Assembly: GCA_041648735.1 (NCBI GenBank)
Contig: JBAZOO010000013.1
Span: 1-64,000 of the forward strand
DNA length: 64,000 nucleotides
Direction: 5' to 3'
Source of the DNA: JBAZOO01 sp041648735
GTDB taxonomy: Bacteria > Verrucomicrobiota > Lentisphaeria > Oligosphaerales > CAITYL01
Below are positions 1 through 8,542 of the stretch, in pieces. The stretch's first letter is position 1; each line of letters starts with the position of its first letter. Position numbers and translations under genes: made by a program. The notes beneath the pieces are model-generated. The model ran no database searches. It worked only from the letters and a program-made list of their open reading frames with translations, and had not been told where the DNA came from.

Positions 1-154
1 GCGGCGGTGAAACCAACCCCAGCCAAACGCCCAACCTGAACCCCATGGAAATGGACATGGATCCGACATGCCCGATGTTATCGCCTGTCGAAAAACCGGA
101 AACAAGTCTCACACAAGCGTGCGGCTGTCCGCCGTAGCCTTGCCAACAGAACTC
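1..154. other. Left edge, no gene supported
   Basis: No convincing coding frame ends or begins here. The stretch lies downstream of recF, which reads leftward. No clear terminator hairpin with a T-run was seen. Confidence 0.4.
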
Positions 155-1303
155 TCAGGCGACCGTGCCGGCGGTGACCTGGAACTGCCTGGCGGCGCGG
201 CGGGCGGCCTCGGGCGGCGGTTCAGTGCAGGTGAAGAAGATCTGGGCGTCGGCGGGCAGCAGTTCCCAAAAGGCGGCGCGGCGGGTTTGGTCCAGTTCGC
301 CGAGCACGTCGTCAACGAGCAAGGCCAACCCCTTGCGCTCGCCGTGCAGCAGTTTGGCGGCGGCCAGGCGCAGCAGGAGCGCCATGGCCCGGCACTGCCC
401 TTCGGAACCGTAGGCTTCCAGGGGGCGGTTGGCGAGGAGCAGGCCGAGGTCGTCGCGCTGTGGTCCCCAGGTGGTCATCCCCTCGCGTTCGTCCCGCCCG
501 GAATTGGCGGCCAGGGCCTCCTCGAGGCGGAGCAGGACCAGGGCGGGCGGGCATTCGCCGCCGCGGTCCGCGGCGGTGGCGGCGGCCAGGCGCGGGGTGC
601 CCGGTTCGTAGCGCAGTCCCATGGCTGGGGCGGCGGGATCGTTCCGGAAAAAGCTGGCCGCCTCGAGTTGCAACTGTTTTTCCAGCCGCGGCAGCAGTTG
701 TTGCCGGCGGCAGATGACTTCGGCGCCGGTTTCCAGCAGCAGCCGGTCCCAGGCCTGGCGGCTGCTCCGGTCGCCGGGGTGCGGACTCCGCAGCAGGCTG
801 TTGCGCGATTTCAGGGCGACGTGGAAGCGGTGGAGGTGATGGAGGTAGGTGGGGTCGAGCTGGCTGACCAGGATGTCGAGGAAGCGGCGGCGGTCGGCGG
901 AAGGGCCGCGGACCAGGGCGATGTCCTCGGGAATGAAGGCGACGCAGAGGAAGCGGTGGATGAATTCGCTGCCGCGGGCGATCGGCGCGCCGTTGACGGC
1001 CAGGGCACGTTCCTTGCCGAAGGCCGCCGCCAGCCGCAGTGGCGGCAAGCCATCGGCCACGGGTGAAAGCATCGCCGCCAAGCGGAACCCCTCCGCGCCC
1101 CATTGGACCAGTTCCCGGAGCTGGCGTGCCCGGAAGGAGCGCAGGATGGCCAGGTAGTGGATGGCCTCCAGGATGTTCGTCTTCCCTTGGCCGTTGCGCC
1201 CCGTGAAGAGGTTCAGGCCGGGGGCGAATTCCAGGTGGGTCTGCCCATGGTTGCGGAACCGCTCCAGTTCAAGGCGTTGGAGGACAAGGGAGAAAGGTGG
1301 CAT
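155..1303 (-). CDS. recF: DNA replication and repair protein RecF
   Basis: RecF is an SMC-like ATPase that binds gapped DNA and helps load RecA with RecO and RecR. Seen here: an N-terminal Walker A motif (GRNGQGKT, about residues 34-41) after the typical opening LELERFRNH, a signature-like region (GSEGQCRAMAL) near residue 315, and a Walker B/D-loop (LLVDDVLGELD) near residue 340. The length of about 382 residues is slightly above the usual 360-375. The frame opens upstream at a GTG (1318), but the ATG at 1303 places the family N-terminus more naturally; neither start has a strong ribosome site. The gene follows dnaN on the same strand after about 50 bases, the common dnaN-recF arrangement, so the two are probably co-transcribed. 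Confidence 0.95.
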   Translation of the reverse strand: MPPFSLVLQRLELERFRNHGQTHLEFAPGLNLFTGRNGQGKTNILEAIHYLAILRSFRARQLRELVQWGAEGFRLAAMLSPVADGLPPLRLAAAFGKERALAVNGAPIARGSEFIHRFLCVAFIPEDIALVRGPSADRRRFLDILVSQLDPTYLHHLHRFHVALKSRNSLLRSPHPGDRSSRQAWDRLLLETGAEVICRRQQLLPRLEKQLQLEAASFFRNDPAAPAMGLRYEPGTPRLAAATAADRGGECPPALVLLRLEEALAANSGRDEREGMTTWGPQRDDLGLLLANRPLEAYGSEGQCRAMALLLRLAAAKLLHGERKGLALLVDDVLGELDQTRRAAFWELLPADAQIFFTCTEPPPEAARRAARQFQVTAGTVA

Positions 1304-1352
1304 GGGAAAAGCCGGCACCCGGACGCGATGCCAGCCCTGGCCGCGGCGTGGT

Positions 1353-2444
1353 TCAAACCCGCATCGGCATGATCACGCAGAGGAACCCCTCGTCGCCGGA
1401 AATGCGGACCGGGCTGAACTCGTCGTTGAAATCAATGGTGACGTGTTCGCTTTCCAAGTGCTTGAGCGGCTCGATGAGGAACTGGGGATTGAAGGCGACG
1501 ATGACCGGCTTGCCCTCGTAGGAGACTTCCAGCGGCTCGTCGGACTCGCCGATTTCGCTGCTGCTGGCGCTGACGTTCATGAGCGCCTTCTCCAGCTTCA
1601 GCTTCACCGAGGAGCTGGTTTCGCTCAAGACCATCGAGACGCGGCCAAGGATGTCGAGGAATTCTTCGCGGGGGATGGTGAGGTTCTGGGAGAAGCTGAC
1701 GGGGATCGCCTGGCGGTAGTTGGGATAGGTGCCTTCCACCAGCTTGGAGGTGACGATGGTGTCGGCGGTGACAAAGGCGACGCGCCGGTCGCTGAGCTGG
1801 ACGGTGAGCTTGGCGTCATCGGCGCCGAGTTTGCCGATTTCGCTGACCGCCTTGGGCGGCAGGATCACGTCGCCCTCCCCTTCCACCCCTTCGGGCAGGG
1901 GGCGTTCGACCATGGCCAGGCGGCGGCCGTCGGTGGCGGCCAAGGTCTGCTGGCCGCCGCGGAGGCTGAGGAGGATGCCATTGAGGACGCGCCGGTTCTC
2001 GTCGGGGGTGGCGGCATAGGCGACCTTTTCGACCACCTTGCGCAGCTCGCCGCAGGTGGTGACGAAAGACCAGGAATTCTCCGGCGGCGTCTCCCGCGGA
2101 AACTCGGCGTCGTCCTTGCCGACCAGCTTGAACTTGGCTTTCTTGCAGGAAATGGTGAGTTGGTTGTTCGCGTCGCTGACCAGGGTGACTTCGCCGGCCG
2201 GGAGGGCGGCGACGATCTGGGCGAACTTCTTGGCCTGAACCGTGGTGGTGCCGCTTTCCCCCACGAGGGCCGGCGCTTCCGTGCGGATGCTCAATTCCAG
2301 GTCGGTGCCGGTGATGGTCAGCTTGCCCTCGGCGGCCTCCAGGAGGACGTTGTTGAGGATGGGCAGGGTGGTGCGGCTGGAGATGGCGTTCAGCACCTTC
2401 TTCAGCGCCTGCGACAGCTTGTCTTGCGGAATCACGAGTTGCAT
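1353..2444 (-). CDS. dnaN: DNA polymerase III sliding clamp, beta subunit
   Basis: This is the ring-shaped processivity clamp that holds the replicative polymerase on DNA. The 363 residues match the family length and comprise three clamp folds. The N-terminus MQLVIPQDKLSQAL followed by SSRTTLPIL is characteristic, as are the ATDGRRLA motif near residue 170 and the C-terminal end VIMPMRV. An AAGGAG site lies seven bases before the ATG. Upstream is a 225-base gap with a possible promoter and a cluster of DnaA-box-like sites, which suggests DnaA control, a nearby origin, or both. recF follows directly. Confidence 0.97.
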   Translation of the reverse strand: MQLVIPQDKLSQALKKVLNAISSRTTLPILNNVLLEAAEGKLTITGTDLELSIRTEAPALVGESGTTTVQAKKFAQIVAALPAGEVTLVSDANNQLTISCKKAKFKLVGKDDAEFPRETPPENSWSFVTTCGELRKVVEKVAYAATPDENRRVLNGILLSLRGGQQTLAATDGRRLAMVERPLPEGVEGEGDVILPPKAVSEIGKLGADDAKLTVQLSDRRVAFVTADTIVTSKLVEGTYPNYRQAIPVSFSQNLTIPREEFLDILGRVSMVLSETSSSVKLKLEKALMNVSASSSEIGESDEPLEVSYEGKPVIVAFNPQFLIEPLKHLESEHVTIDFNDEFSPVRISGDEGFLCVIMPMRV

Positions 2445-2490
2445 GGAATGGCTCCTTGATAAGAAGAGGTCAGGAAAAGATTCAGAACTT

Positions 2491-2519
2491 GTATCAATAG
2501 GGGGTTGTCAGCATGTTAA
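2491..2519 (-). promoter_or_regulatory. Putative dnaN promoter
   Basis: On the minus strand TTAACA (2519-2514) is separated by 17 bases from TGATAC (2496-2491), about 47 bases before the dnaN ATG. The stretch is AT-richer than its surroundings. The -10 match is imperfect. Confidence 0.4.
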
Positions 2520-2590
2520 CCGGTTGCGTAACACTTTGGAACGAAGCGGAATGAAGGTTCCTGGCGGCTGTTGGCAACCCCGGGGTGGGC

Positions 2591-2657
2591 TGTGGGCAAG
2601 GCTGTGGGCAAGGTTCTTGTCGGGTCATCCACAGCTTTTCCACAGCGGTTGTCCACA
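2591..2657. other. Cluster of five DnaA-box-like 9-mers, possible oriC or DnaA regulatory site
   Basis: Three boxes read on the plus strand: TCATCCACA (2625-2633), TTTTCCACA (2636-2644) and TTGTCCACA (2649-2657). Two read on the minus strand as TTGCCCACA (TGTGGGCAA at 2591-2599 and 2603-2611). All are one or two changes from the consensus TTATCCACA, with starts 11-13 bases apart within each group. A relatively AT-rich stretch (about 2456-2546) lies between the boxes and dnaN and could be an unwinding element. dnaA itself is not in the window. The arrangement fits an origin or a DnaA-regulated dnaN promoter; the sequence alone does not separate the two. Confidence 0.6.
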
Positions 2658-2669
2658 GGGTGGTCAGGA

Positions 2670-4061
2670 TCACCCTTTCTTGAAGTAGGCCTGCATGCGG
2701 CTGGCGATGTCACGGTAGTTGACGTCCAGCGAATAGAGTTCCCGGAAGGCGGCGAGGGCGTCGTCGGGACGGTTCAGCCGTTCGTAGGTGGTGCCGAGGT
2801 TGTAGAGCACCTCCTTGCGCTCCGGGTCGTTCTTTTCGAGCCCTTCCAAGGCGAGCTTGAACTGTTCGCTGGCGAGTTCGTGGAGTTCCTTCTTGACCAT
2901 GCACTTGCCCATGTAGGCCAGGGCGCGGAGGCGGTATTGCGGGCTGCGCTGGGCGACTTGGAACTCCTGCATGGCCTTGTCGAACAGCTCCAGCTTCCAG
3001 TACATTTCGCCGAGGTCGAAGCGGTAGTTGGCGTCGTTGGGATAGCGTTCCACGCGCTTCAGGAGACGCTGGAGGATCATCTCGTCCCGCTGCCGTTCCA
3101 GCTCGGCGATGCGCGGTTCCTGGCCGGGCTGTCCCTGGAGGGCGGCGATCTGCTCGTCGAAGATGGCGGAATTGACATCGGTCATGGCCTCCTCCACCGT
3201 CGGGTCGAGCACGCCGGAAACCTCGACGCTGCGCTGGTAGGTGGCCAAGGCTTTCGCGTACTGCTTGCTCCGCCGGTAGAGGTCGGCCAGCTTGAGCAGG
3301 TTGGCGTTGGTCTCCTGCTGGCGCACCTCCTGTTCGGTGGCGCGGGTGAGGCTTTGTAGCGTCCCTTCGTCCTTGGCGGCGATGCGGCCCTGCTGCTCGA
3401 GGGTTTGGGCCTGCTCCTTGTCCTTGATGATGTCGCGGTAGGATTCCGCTTTTTCCCACTTGGCCGCCTTCATGGCGGCCAAGGCGGAGAGGCGCTTGAG
3501 GTCGTTGTCAATCTCGCTGTTGGTGGGGTTGAGTTGCTTGACTTGCTGCCAGGTGGCGAGCGCCTTCTGGAAGTCCTCCGTCTCTTCATAGGCCTGGGAA
3601 AGCGCCTTCAGGACGGCGAGGTTGGCCGGATAGAGCTGGGCGGCGGTGGCCAGCGCGTCCACGGCGATCTCGGCGAACCCGCACTCCTTGGCCGCCAGTG
3701 CCAGGAACTGGAGGATGGCCGCCGAGGTGGGATCGGCGTCCAGCGCCTTTTCCGCCAGCTCCAACGCCTCCTTGGCCTTGCCCTGCTTGAGCAGCATCGG
3801 CCCCTTGACTTGGATGGGGATGCAGGTGGTGAGCATGGCCAGGGCGGAACGCAGCGCGTTCGGCTGGCCGCCAACCTTGTCGAGCTGGGTCTGGCGCAGG
3901 ATCCGGTGCCCCTCGACGAAGCCGGGTTCGGCGTGGAGCAGCAGGTGCAGCATTTCCAGGGCGTAGGGGTAGTTCTTCTGGGCAATCGCCTGCAAGGCCC
4001 GGTCATGGAGCTTGCGGACGGATGGCGTGATATCCTTCAACGTTTTGATGGGCAAAGGCAT
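2670..4061 (-). CDS. TPR-repeat protein, function unknown
   Basis: A protein of about 463 residues built almost entirely of helical tetratricopeptide repeats. Recognisable TPR cores include units ending in LDADPTSA (about residue 130), LYPANLAVLKALSQAYEE (about 170) and, at the C-terminus, LYNLGTTYERLNRPDDALAAF. A charged, probably coiled-coil stretch rich in Glu and Gln lies around residues 210-320. No signal peptide or membrane segment is visible, so it is probably a cytoplasmic scaffold. The frame is open back to 4091, but the ATG at 4061 has an AAGGA site nine bases upstream and gives the start MPLPIKTLKDITPS. It diverges from mnmE and ends just before the DnaA-box cluster. The partner is unknown. 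Confidence 0.85.
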   Translation of the reverse strand: MPLPIKTLKDITPSVRKLHDRALQAIAQKNYPYALEMLHLLLHAEPGFVEGHRILRQTQLDKVGGQPNALRSALAMLTTCIPIQVKGPMLLKQGKAKEALELAEKALDADPTSAAILQFLALAAKECGFAEIAVDALATAAQLYPANLAVLKALSQAYEETEDFQKALATWQQVKQLNPTNSEIDNDLKRLSALAAMKAAKWEKAESYRDIIKDKEQAQTLEQQGRIAAKDEGTLQSLTRATEQEVRQQETNANLLKLADLYRRSKQYAKALATYQRSVEVSGVLDPTVEEAMTDVNSAIFDEQIAALQGQPGQEPRIAELERQRDEMILQRLLKRVERYPNDANYRFDLGEMYWKLELFDKAMQEFQVAQRSPQYRLRALAYMGKCMVKKELHELASEQFKLALEGLEKNDPERKEVLYNLGTTYERLNRPDDALAAFRELYSLDVNYRDIASRMQAYFKKG

Positions 4062-4181
4062 GCAACGAAATCCTTGCTGGCCGGCAAGCATGGGGACACT
4101 GGGGCTGAGCCGAAACTCCGCGTCCGGCTATATTAGCATGTCTTGGCAAAAAAAAAAGCGCGGATCCGAGATGAAAAAAAC

Positions 4182-5522
4182 ATGACGGCCAGCAATTCCG
4201 ACACGATTGCCGCCATCAGCAGCGCCCTGGGCGGCGCCATCGCCGTCATCCGCGTTTCCGGCCCGGCGGCGTGGGCGGTGGCCTCCGCCGCCTGGCGCCC
4301 GGCGGGCGGGCTGGCGCGGCAGCCGGTGCGGCATCTGGCCCTCGGCCACATCGCCGCGGCGGACGGCGCGGTGCTGGACCAGGTGGCCGGCGTGCGCTAC
4401 GCGGCCGGCGCCAGCTACACCGGCGAGGAGATGGTCGAACTCTTCACCCACGGCGGGCGGCTGGCGGCGCAGTGCGTGCTCCGCCGCCTCCTCGAATCCG
4501 GGGCGCGCCCGGCCGAGCCGGGGGAGTTCACCCGCCGCGCTTTCCTCAATGGCAAGCTCGACCTGACCCAGGCGGAGGCGGTGGCCGACATCCTTGCCGC
4601 CCAGTCGGAACGCTCCCTGCGCGTCGCCCAACGCCATCTCGCCGGCGCCTTCGGCCGGCGGCTGGACGCGGCCGAGGCCCAGGCGGAATGGCTCCTCAGC
4701 GAAATGGAGGCGCGGCTGGACTTCCCGGAGGAGGCGCTGGCCCTGGCCGAGCCCCGGGAAATCCAGTGCCGCGGCGAGGAGCTGCGGCAAATGCTGGAGG
4801 GGCTGCTGGCCACCCGCCACACCGGCGAGATCCTGCGCCACGGCTACCGGGTGGTCATTGCCGGCCCGCCCAACGCCGGCAAGTCCAGCCTGCTCAACGC
4901 CCTCCTCGGCCGCGACCGCGCCATCGTCACCCCCATTCCCGGCACCACCCGCGACGTGCTGGAGGAACAGCTCCTCATCCGCGGCTGGCCCGTCTGCCTC
5001 GTTGACACCGCCGGCTTGCGCGAGAGCGCCGACGAAGTGGAGACGGACGGCATCCGCCGCGCCCACGCCGCCCTCGCCGAGGCCGACGCCGTGCTCTGGC
5101 TGCGGGATGGCGCCCTGCCCTCCGACCGCCGCGAGCCGGCGCCGGACCTGGGCGCCACCCCCGTGATCCGCGTCCTGAACAAGATGGATCTCGCCGGCGC
5201 CGCGGACTCCGCAACTGGGGAGGCCCGGGTCTGCGCCCGGACCGGCGAAGGGCTCGACGCCCTCCTCGACCGGCTGGAGGAACGGCTGGGCGCCGGCCAC
5301 GAACAGGAGCCGGAATTCGCCGTCAACGAACGGCAGGCAGCGCGGATCGAACGGGCCCGGGACCACGCCGCCGCGGCCCTCGGCCAGGTGGCCGCGGAAC
5401 GCTGGGAACTGGCCGCCCTGGACTGGCGCGGCTGCCGGCTCGAACTCGGCTTGATCACCGGCAAGACCCGCTCCCCCGACGTGCTCGACGCCGTCTTCGC
5501 CCGCTTCTGCATTGGCAAGTGA
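4182..5522 (+). CDS. mnmE: tRNA uridine-5-carboxymethylaminomethyl(34) synthesis GTPase MnmE
   Basis: MnmE acts with MnmG (GidA) to modify U34 of certain tRNAs, using tetrahydrofolate and GTP. Seen: an N-terminal folate-binding domain beginning with the DTIAAISSALGG..AVIRVSG pattern; a G domain with G1 (GPPNAGKSS, about residue 225), switch PIPGTTRD, G3 DTAGLRES and G4 NKMD; and the invariant C-terminal CIGK tail, whose Cys is catalytic. The length of about 446 residues is normal. A TTG at 4143 opens the frame, but the ATG at 4182 matches family N-termini better. mnmG is not in the window. The divergent gap to the TPR gene holds a TATATT at 4129-4134 that could serve as a -10 box. Confidence 0.96.
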   Translation: MTASNSDTIAAISSALGGAIAVIRVSGPAAWAVASAAWRPAGGLARQPVRHLALGHIAAADGAVLDQVAGVRYAAGASYTGEEMVELFTHGGRLAAQCVLRRLLESGARPAEPGEFTRRAFLNGKLDLTQAEAVADILAAQSERSLRVAQRHLAGAFGRRLDAAEAQAEWLLSEMEARLDFPEEALALAEPREIQCRGEELRQMLEGLLATRHTGEILRHGYRVVIAGPPNAGKSSLLNALLGRDRAIVTPIPGTTRDVLEEQLLIRGWPVCLVDTAGLRESADEVETDGIRRAHAALAEADAVLWLRDGALPSDRREPAPDLGATPVIRVLNKMDLAGAADSATGEARVCARTGEGLDALLDRLEERLGAGHEQEPEFAVNERQAARIERARDHAAAALGQVAAERWELAALDWRGCRLELGLITGKTRSPDVLDAVFARFCIGK

Positions 5523-5537
5523 AAGGACAGCAAAGCG

Positions 5538-5975
5538 ATGGGATTGGAACAAGTCAGGCTCCTCGAATTCCCCAAGATCAGCGACCCCCGCGGCAGCCTC
5601 AGCTTCGTGGAGGGCGAACGCCACCTGCCCTTCGCGATCAAGCGGGTCTTCTACCTCTACGGCATCGCCCCCGGCCAGAGCCGCGGCGGCCACGCCCACA
5701 AGTGGCACGACGAAGTCATCATCCCCCTCGCCGGCAGCTTCGACATCATCCTCGACGACGGCTTCGCCAAGCAGCCCCACCACCTGGATCAGCCCCACGT
5801 CGGCCTCTTCCTGCCGCGCCTGGTCTGGCAGGACCTCGTCAACTTCTCCCCCGGCGCGGTCTGCCTCGTCCTCGCCTCCGACGTCTATTCGGAAGCCGAC
5901 TACTACCGCCGCTACCCGGAGTTCCTGGCCGCCGTCCGCGGATCGGGCTCCAAGCTGCCGACGAACCAGCGGTAA
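5538..5975 (+). CDS. Cupin sugar 3,4-ketoisomerase, FdtA/QdtA/WxcM-like family
   Basis: This small cupin (145 residues) belongs to the FdtA/QdtA group, which isomerise dTDP-4-keto-6-deoxyglucose to the 3-keto sugar during synthesis of amino-deoxysugars for surface glycans. Family features: an N-terminal LLEFPKISDPRGSLSFVE strand, the conserved motif FYLYGIAPGQSRGGHAHK with catalytic-type histidines (GGHAHK, about residue 55), and a C-terminal ASDVYSEADYYRRYPEF that matches the family's YxExDYIRdY ending. The gene starts 15 bases after mnmE on the same strand and may be read through from it. No other deoxysugar genes lie nearby, so the exact substrate is inferred only from the family. Confidence 0.85.
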   Translation: MGLEQVRLLEFPKISDPRGSLSFVEGERHLPFAIKRVFYLYGIAPGQSRGGHAHKWHDEVIIPLAGSFDIILDDGFAKQPHHLDQPHVGLFLPRLVWQDLVNFSPGAVCLVLASDVYSEADYYRRYPEFLAAVRGSGSKLPTNQR

Positions 5976-6026
5976 GGACGCTTCGCCGGCGGCTCAGCCG
6001 AGCACGACGGCCCCGGCGACGTCCTT
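5974..6026. terminator. Imperfect hairpin between convergent genes, likely bidirectional terminator
   Basis: Outer arms AAGGACG (5974-5980) and CGTCCTT (6020-6026) pair exactly, and inner arms CGCCGG and CCGGCG extend the stem. It lies right after the ketoisomerase stop and before the end of the convergent GH20-like gene. A short T-rich run follows on the plus strand. Confidence 0.45.
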
Positions 6027-6116
6027 GCTTTGTGCCGCAAAAGGCAACTGCTCACCGAGATCCGGCGCGGCCTGGAGCGGCCGCCCTTCAGCCCCCGCCC
6101 CGGTGCCTGGGCTGGC

Positions 6117-8237
6117 TTATGGCAGCACTGGGAACTTCCAGCTCCAGTTCAGCTCCACCGCCTTCCGCTTCTGGCCGAGCGCCTCCTGGAGGGCGGCCTG
6201 GAGCTGTTCCGCCAGGCCGAGCAGCGGGCTGAACTCGGCCAGTTTCAGCGGGGCGGTGAGCTTGTTCCGCCGGTTCTCGGTGAGCAGCAGGTGGTCGAGC
6301 ATGACGGCGTGGGCGCCCTGCACGGCCTTGAGCGCCTTGGGGTCGGGCTTTTTGGCGGCCAGCTCGCGGCTTGCCAGGAGCAAATCCAGCGTCTGGCCGA
6401 GGCTGGCGAGGCGGACCGCCTCGCAGAGCAGGCTCCGCACCAGCTCGATGTCGGCGGGCTTGCTCTCGCGGTCGAGCATCGCCCCGAGCGCGGCCATGAC
6501 CTGTTGGGCGGCGGGGACGAGGCTCTTGAGGTGCTGGCGCAGCGCCTTGGGGTCGGCCTGGTCGGCGAAGGCGGCGAAATCGTATTCGCCCCGCTCATTG
6601 GGCGGCATGACCGTGGTCAGGAAGGGGGCGGCGCGCAGGGCGGGGGCGAGCGGCGAGCCGGGGCTGGCGGCGACGGCGGCGCCGAGCTGGGCCAGGCATT
6701 GGGCGAAGGTCCCGGCATCATCGCCCAGGATGAGGGTGGCGACCTGGGCGGCGGGGCGCCAGGCGGGGAGCGGCGCGGCGGCGCGCCAGGCGAAGTTGGC
6801 GAAGTTGGCGGCGACTTCCAGGGATTGCGTGTCCCACATGGTTTCCAGCAGGGTGCCGGCCATGCCGGCCTTGAAGCCGGCGGGGATGGCGGCCTTGATC
6901 GCCGTGGCGGCGGCTTCGGCCGGCAGCCAGACGGCCGGTTCGAGGTCGGGGGCGGACCAGCGGTTCCACTCCGCGGCGGGGGCGGCGGCCTTCTTCCCCT
7001 TGGCGGCGGCCGCCGGGGCGCGGGTGACCAGGGCGAAGCGGTCGAACAGCCCCTGTTTCCGCAGCTCCTTGGCGAAGGCGGCGCTGAAGACGGCCTGGCC
7101 AAGGTCGGCGGGCAGCCGGTCGTTGACCAGGATCTGCTGGACCCCCTTGGCGGCCAGGCGGCTGGCGAGCCAGGCCAGGTGCGCCTGGAGGAGCTGTTCC
7201 GGCTTCTTCTTCTTGCAGGCCGGGCAGGTGCAGAGCGCCTTGGGGTCGGGCAAGGCGAGGTCGAGCATGAAGAGGGGGGTGCCCTCGGCGGGGAAGAAGC
7301 GGGTGAGCATCCCGTCGTAATAGAGGCCGAGGAGGGTGCGGGTCTCCGGCTTGGAGAGGCAGAAGGTTTGCAGGCGGGCGCCGCTGGCGGGCTGGGCGGC
7401 GGTCTGGGGGAGGAGGCGGGGGATGGCGGTGGCCTCGCCGAGGGTGCTGACCACCGGGAAGGGGGTCAGGCCGTTCTCCTGCGCCAGGCTGAGGATCTGC
7501 TTGAGGTAGTCGCCGGTGGTGGGGTCGGCCATGTGGAACTTGGGCAGGTACTTGTCGGCCTTCCAGGTCTTGAGGTTGGGCGAGTACCAGCTCAGGTGGA
7601 TTTCGCGGTCGGCCTCGGGGTGCTCGGGGAAGGGGAGGAGCGGGCCCGGGGCGAAGGTGCCGGGGCGGCCGGCGCACCAGCCGCCGTCGAGGGGCAGCCC
7701 CACGGCGTTGAGCTTGACGGCGGAGAGGCGCTCGAAAATGGCGGACCATTCCTCGGGGGCGAGGCGGTCGAGCCCCCAGGCATTGGCGATGGCGGCGGCG
7801 CGCCGCGGATGGTCGGGCCAGTCGCGCAGGCGGAGGTTGGGGATGCCCAGGCCGCGGTTCTTCGCCTTGTAGATGCCGGCGAGGGTGTGGCTGCCCCAAA
7901 GGGCGCCGAGCTGGGTGGCGGTGCGGACGGTGACGGCGTTGTCCTGGAGGTCGATTTCGTAGTATTCCTCGCGCGCCGCTGCGGGCACGTCGGTGAAATC
8001 GAGGGTTTCCGGCGACTCGACCCGGATGTCGATGATGAACCGCTTCTTGTTGGCGACCACCCGGATCCCGGCGGCGGCGAGCACGGTGCGCATGGTCTTG
8101 CGGTAGAGCGGGAAGACGTTGGCGGTGACCAGCCGCACATCCGCGGAGAGGTCGGTCAGGCCGCCGGTGAGCGTGATCTGCCGGGGTTCGGGGAGGGTGA
8201 AAAGGAGTTCCTGGGGATCGCCGCTGCTAGTGCCCAT
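6117..8237 (-). CDS. Glycoside hydrolase family 20-like protein, possibly inactive
   Basis: About 706 residues. The first 130 resemble the non-catalytic beta-hexosaminidase domain 2, including YEIDLQDNAVTVRTAT and GALWGSHTLAGI, which parallels the GH20 pattern of a strand followed by GxxxGxxTL. A barrel-like region follows (LRDWPDHPRRAAAI.NAWG; FERLSAVKLNAVGLPLDGGW), close to the GH20 DxPR and KxNxxxxH sites. The usual catalytic H-x-G-G-D-E motif was not found. A CTCPAC cysteine cluster sits near residue 345. The C-terminal half is Ala/Lys-rich and unassigned. The start at 8237 has AGGAG ten bases upstream. No signal peptide is seen. It may be a divergent hydrolase or a carbohydrate-binding relative; substrate unknown. 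Confidence 0.65.
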   Translation of the reverse strand: MGTSSGDPQELLFTLPEPRQITLTGGLTDLSADVRLVTANVFPLYRKTMRTVLAAAGIRVVANKKRFIIDIRVESPETLDFTDVPAAAREEYYEIDLQDNAVTVRTATQLGALWGSHTLAGIYKAKNRGLGIPNLRLRDWPDHPRRAAAIANAWGLDRLAPEEWSAIFERLSAVKLNAVGLPLDGGWCAGRPGTFAPGPLLPFPEHPEADREIHLSWYSPNLKTWKADKYLPKFHMADPTTGDYLKQILSLAQENGLTPFPVVSTLGEATAIPRLLPQTAAQPASGARLQTFCLSKPETRTLLGLYYDGMLTRFFPAEGTPLFMLDLALPDPKALCTCPACKKKKPEQLLQAHLAWLASRLAAKGVQQILVNDRLPADLGQAVFSAAFAKELRKQGLFDRFALVTRAPAAAAKGKKAAAPAAEWNRWSAPDLEPAVWLPAEAAATAIKAAIPAGFKAGMAGTLLETMWDTQSLEVAANFANFAWRAAAPLPAWRPAAQVATLILGDDAGTFAQCLAQLGAAVAASPGSPLAPALRAAPFLTTVMPPNERGEYDFAAFADQADPKALRQHLKSLVPAAQQVMAALGAMLDRESKPADIELVRSLLCEAVRLASLGQTLDLLLASRELAAKKPDPKALKAVQGAHAVMLDHLLLTENRRNKLTAPLKLAEFSPLLGLAEQLQAALQEALGQKRKAVELNWSWKFPVLP

Positions 8238-8542
8238 GATGCGTCGTCTCCTGAAGCGGCGGCCACTCCGCAAGGCGGGTTTGGGGAGGCAGGGCAGGGG
8301 GCCCCACCCATCGGCTGGCTACCGACGTTGTGAGGCGTAATGTAGTGGAAGGAATGGAGTTGTCAAGCTCCGCCCCCCACCCCCCACCGGGCCGGCGCGG
8401 CGGTTTCGGGCCGGCCCGGCCATGGCCGATGCTGGGCGGTTTTCCCAGGCTAACGGCCGCGTTTTTTTCGCATGGGCGTTTGCAACATGCCACGCAAAAG
8501 CCGGAAGCGCCTGAATAATTCGGCTAAGGGCGCCGCCGCGGC
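8238..8542. other. Intergenic, 305 bases, promoter only
   Basis: The gap between the GH20-like start and the amaP-like stop holds one recognisable minus-strand promoter (listed separately). The rest is C-rich sequence with no supported gene. Confidence 0.5.
8338..8366 (-). promoter_or_regulatory. Putative sigma-70-type promoter of the GH20-like gene
   Basis: On the minus strand TTGACA (8366-8361) is followed after 16 bases by TACATT (8344-8339), and then ACGC. The same TACATTACGC string occurs upstream of the PTS IIA-like gene, which supports a shared -10 type. It sits about 100 bases before the start codon. Confidence 0.55.

Noticed and set aside
4128..5798. 556-residue antisense frame opposite mnmE
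   Set aside because: mnmE has all GTPase motifs and the CIGK tail. The antisense frame has low-complexity composition from GC-rich wobble positions.
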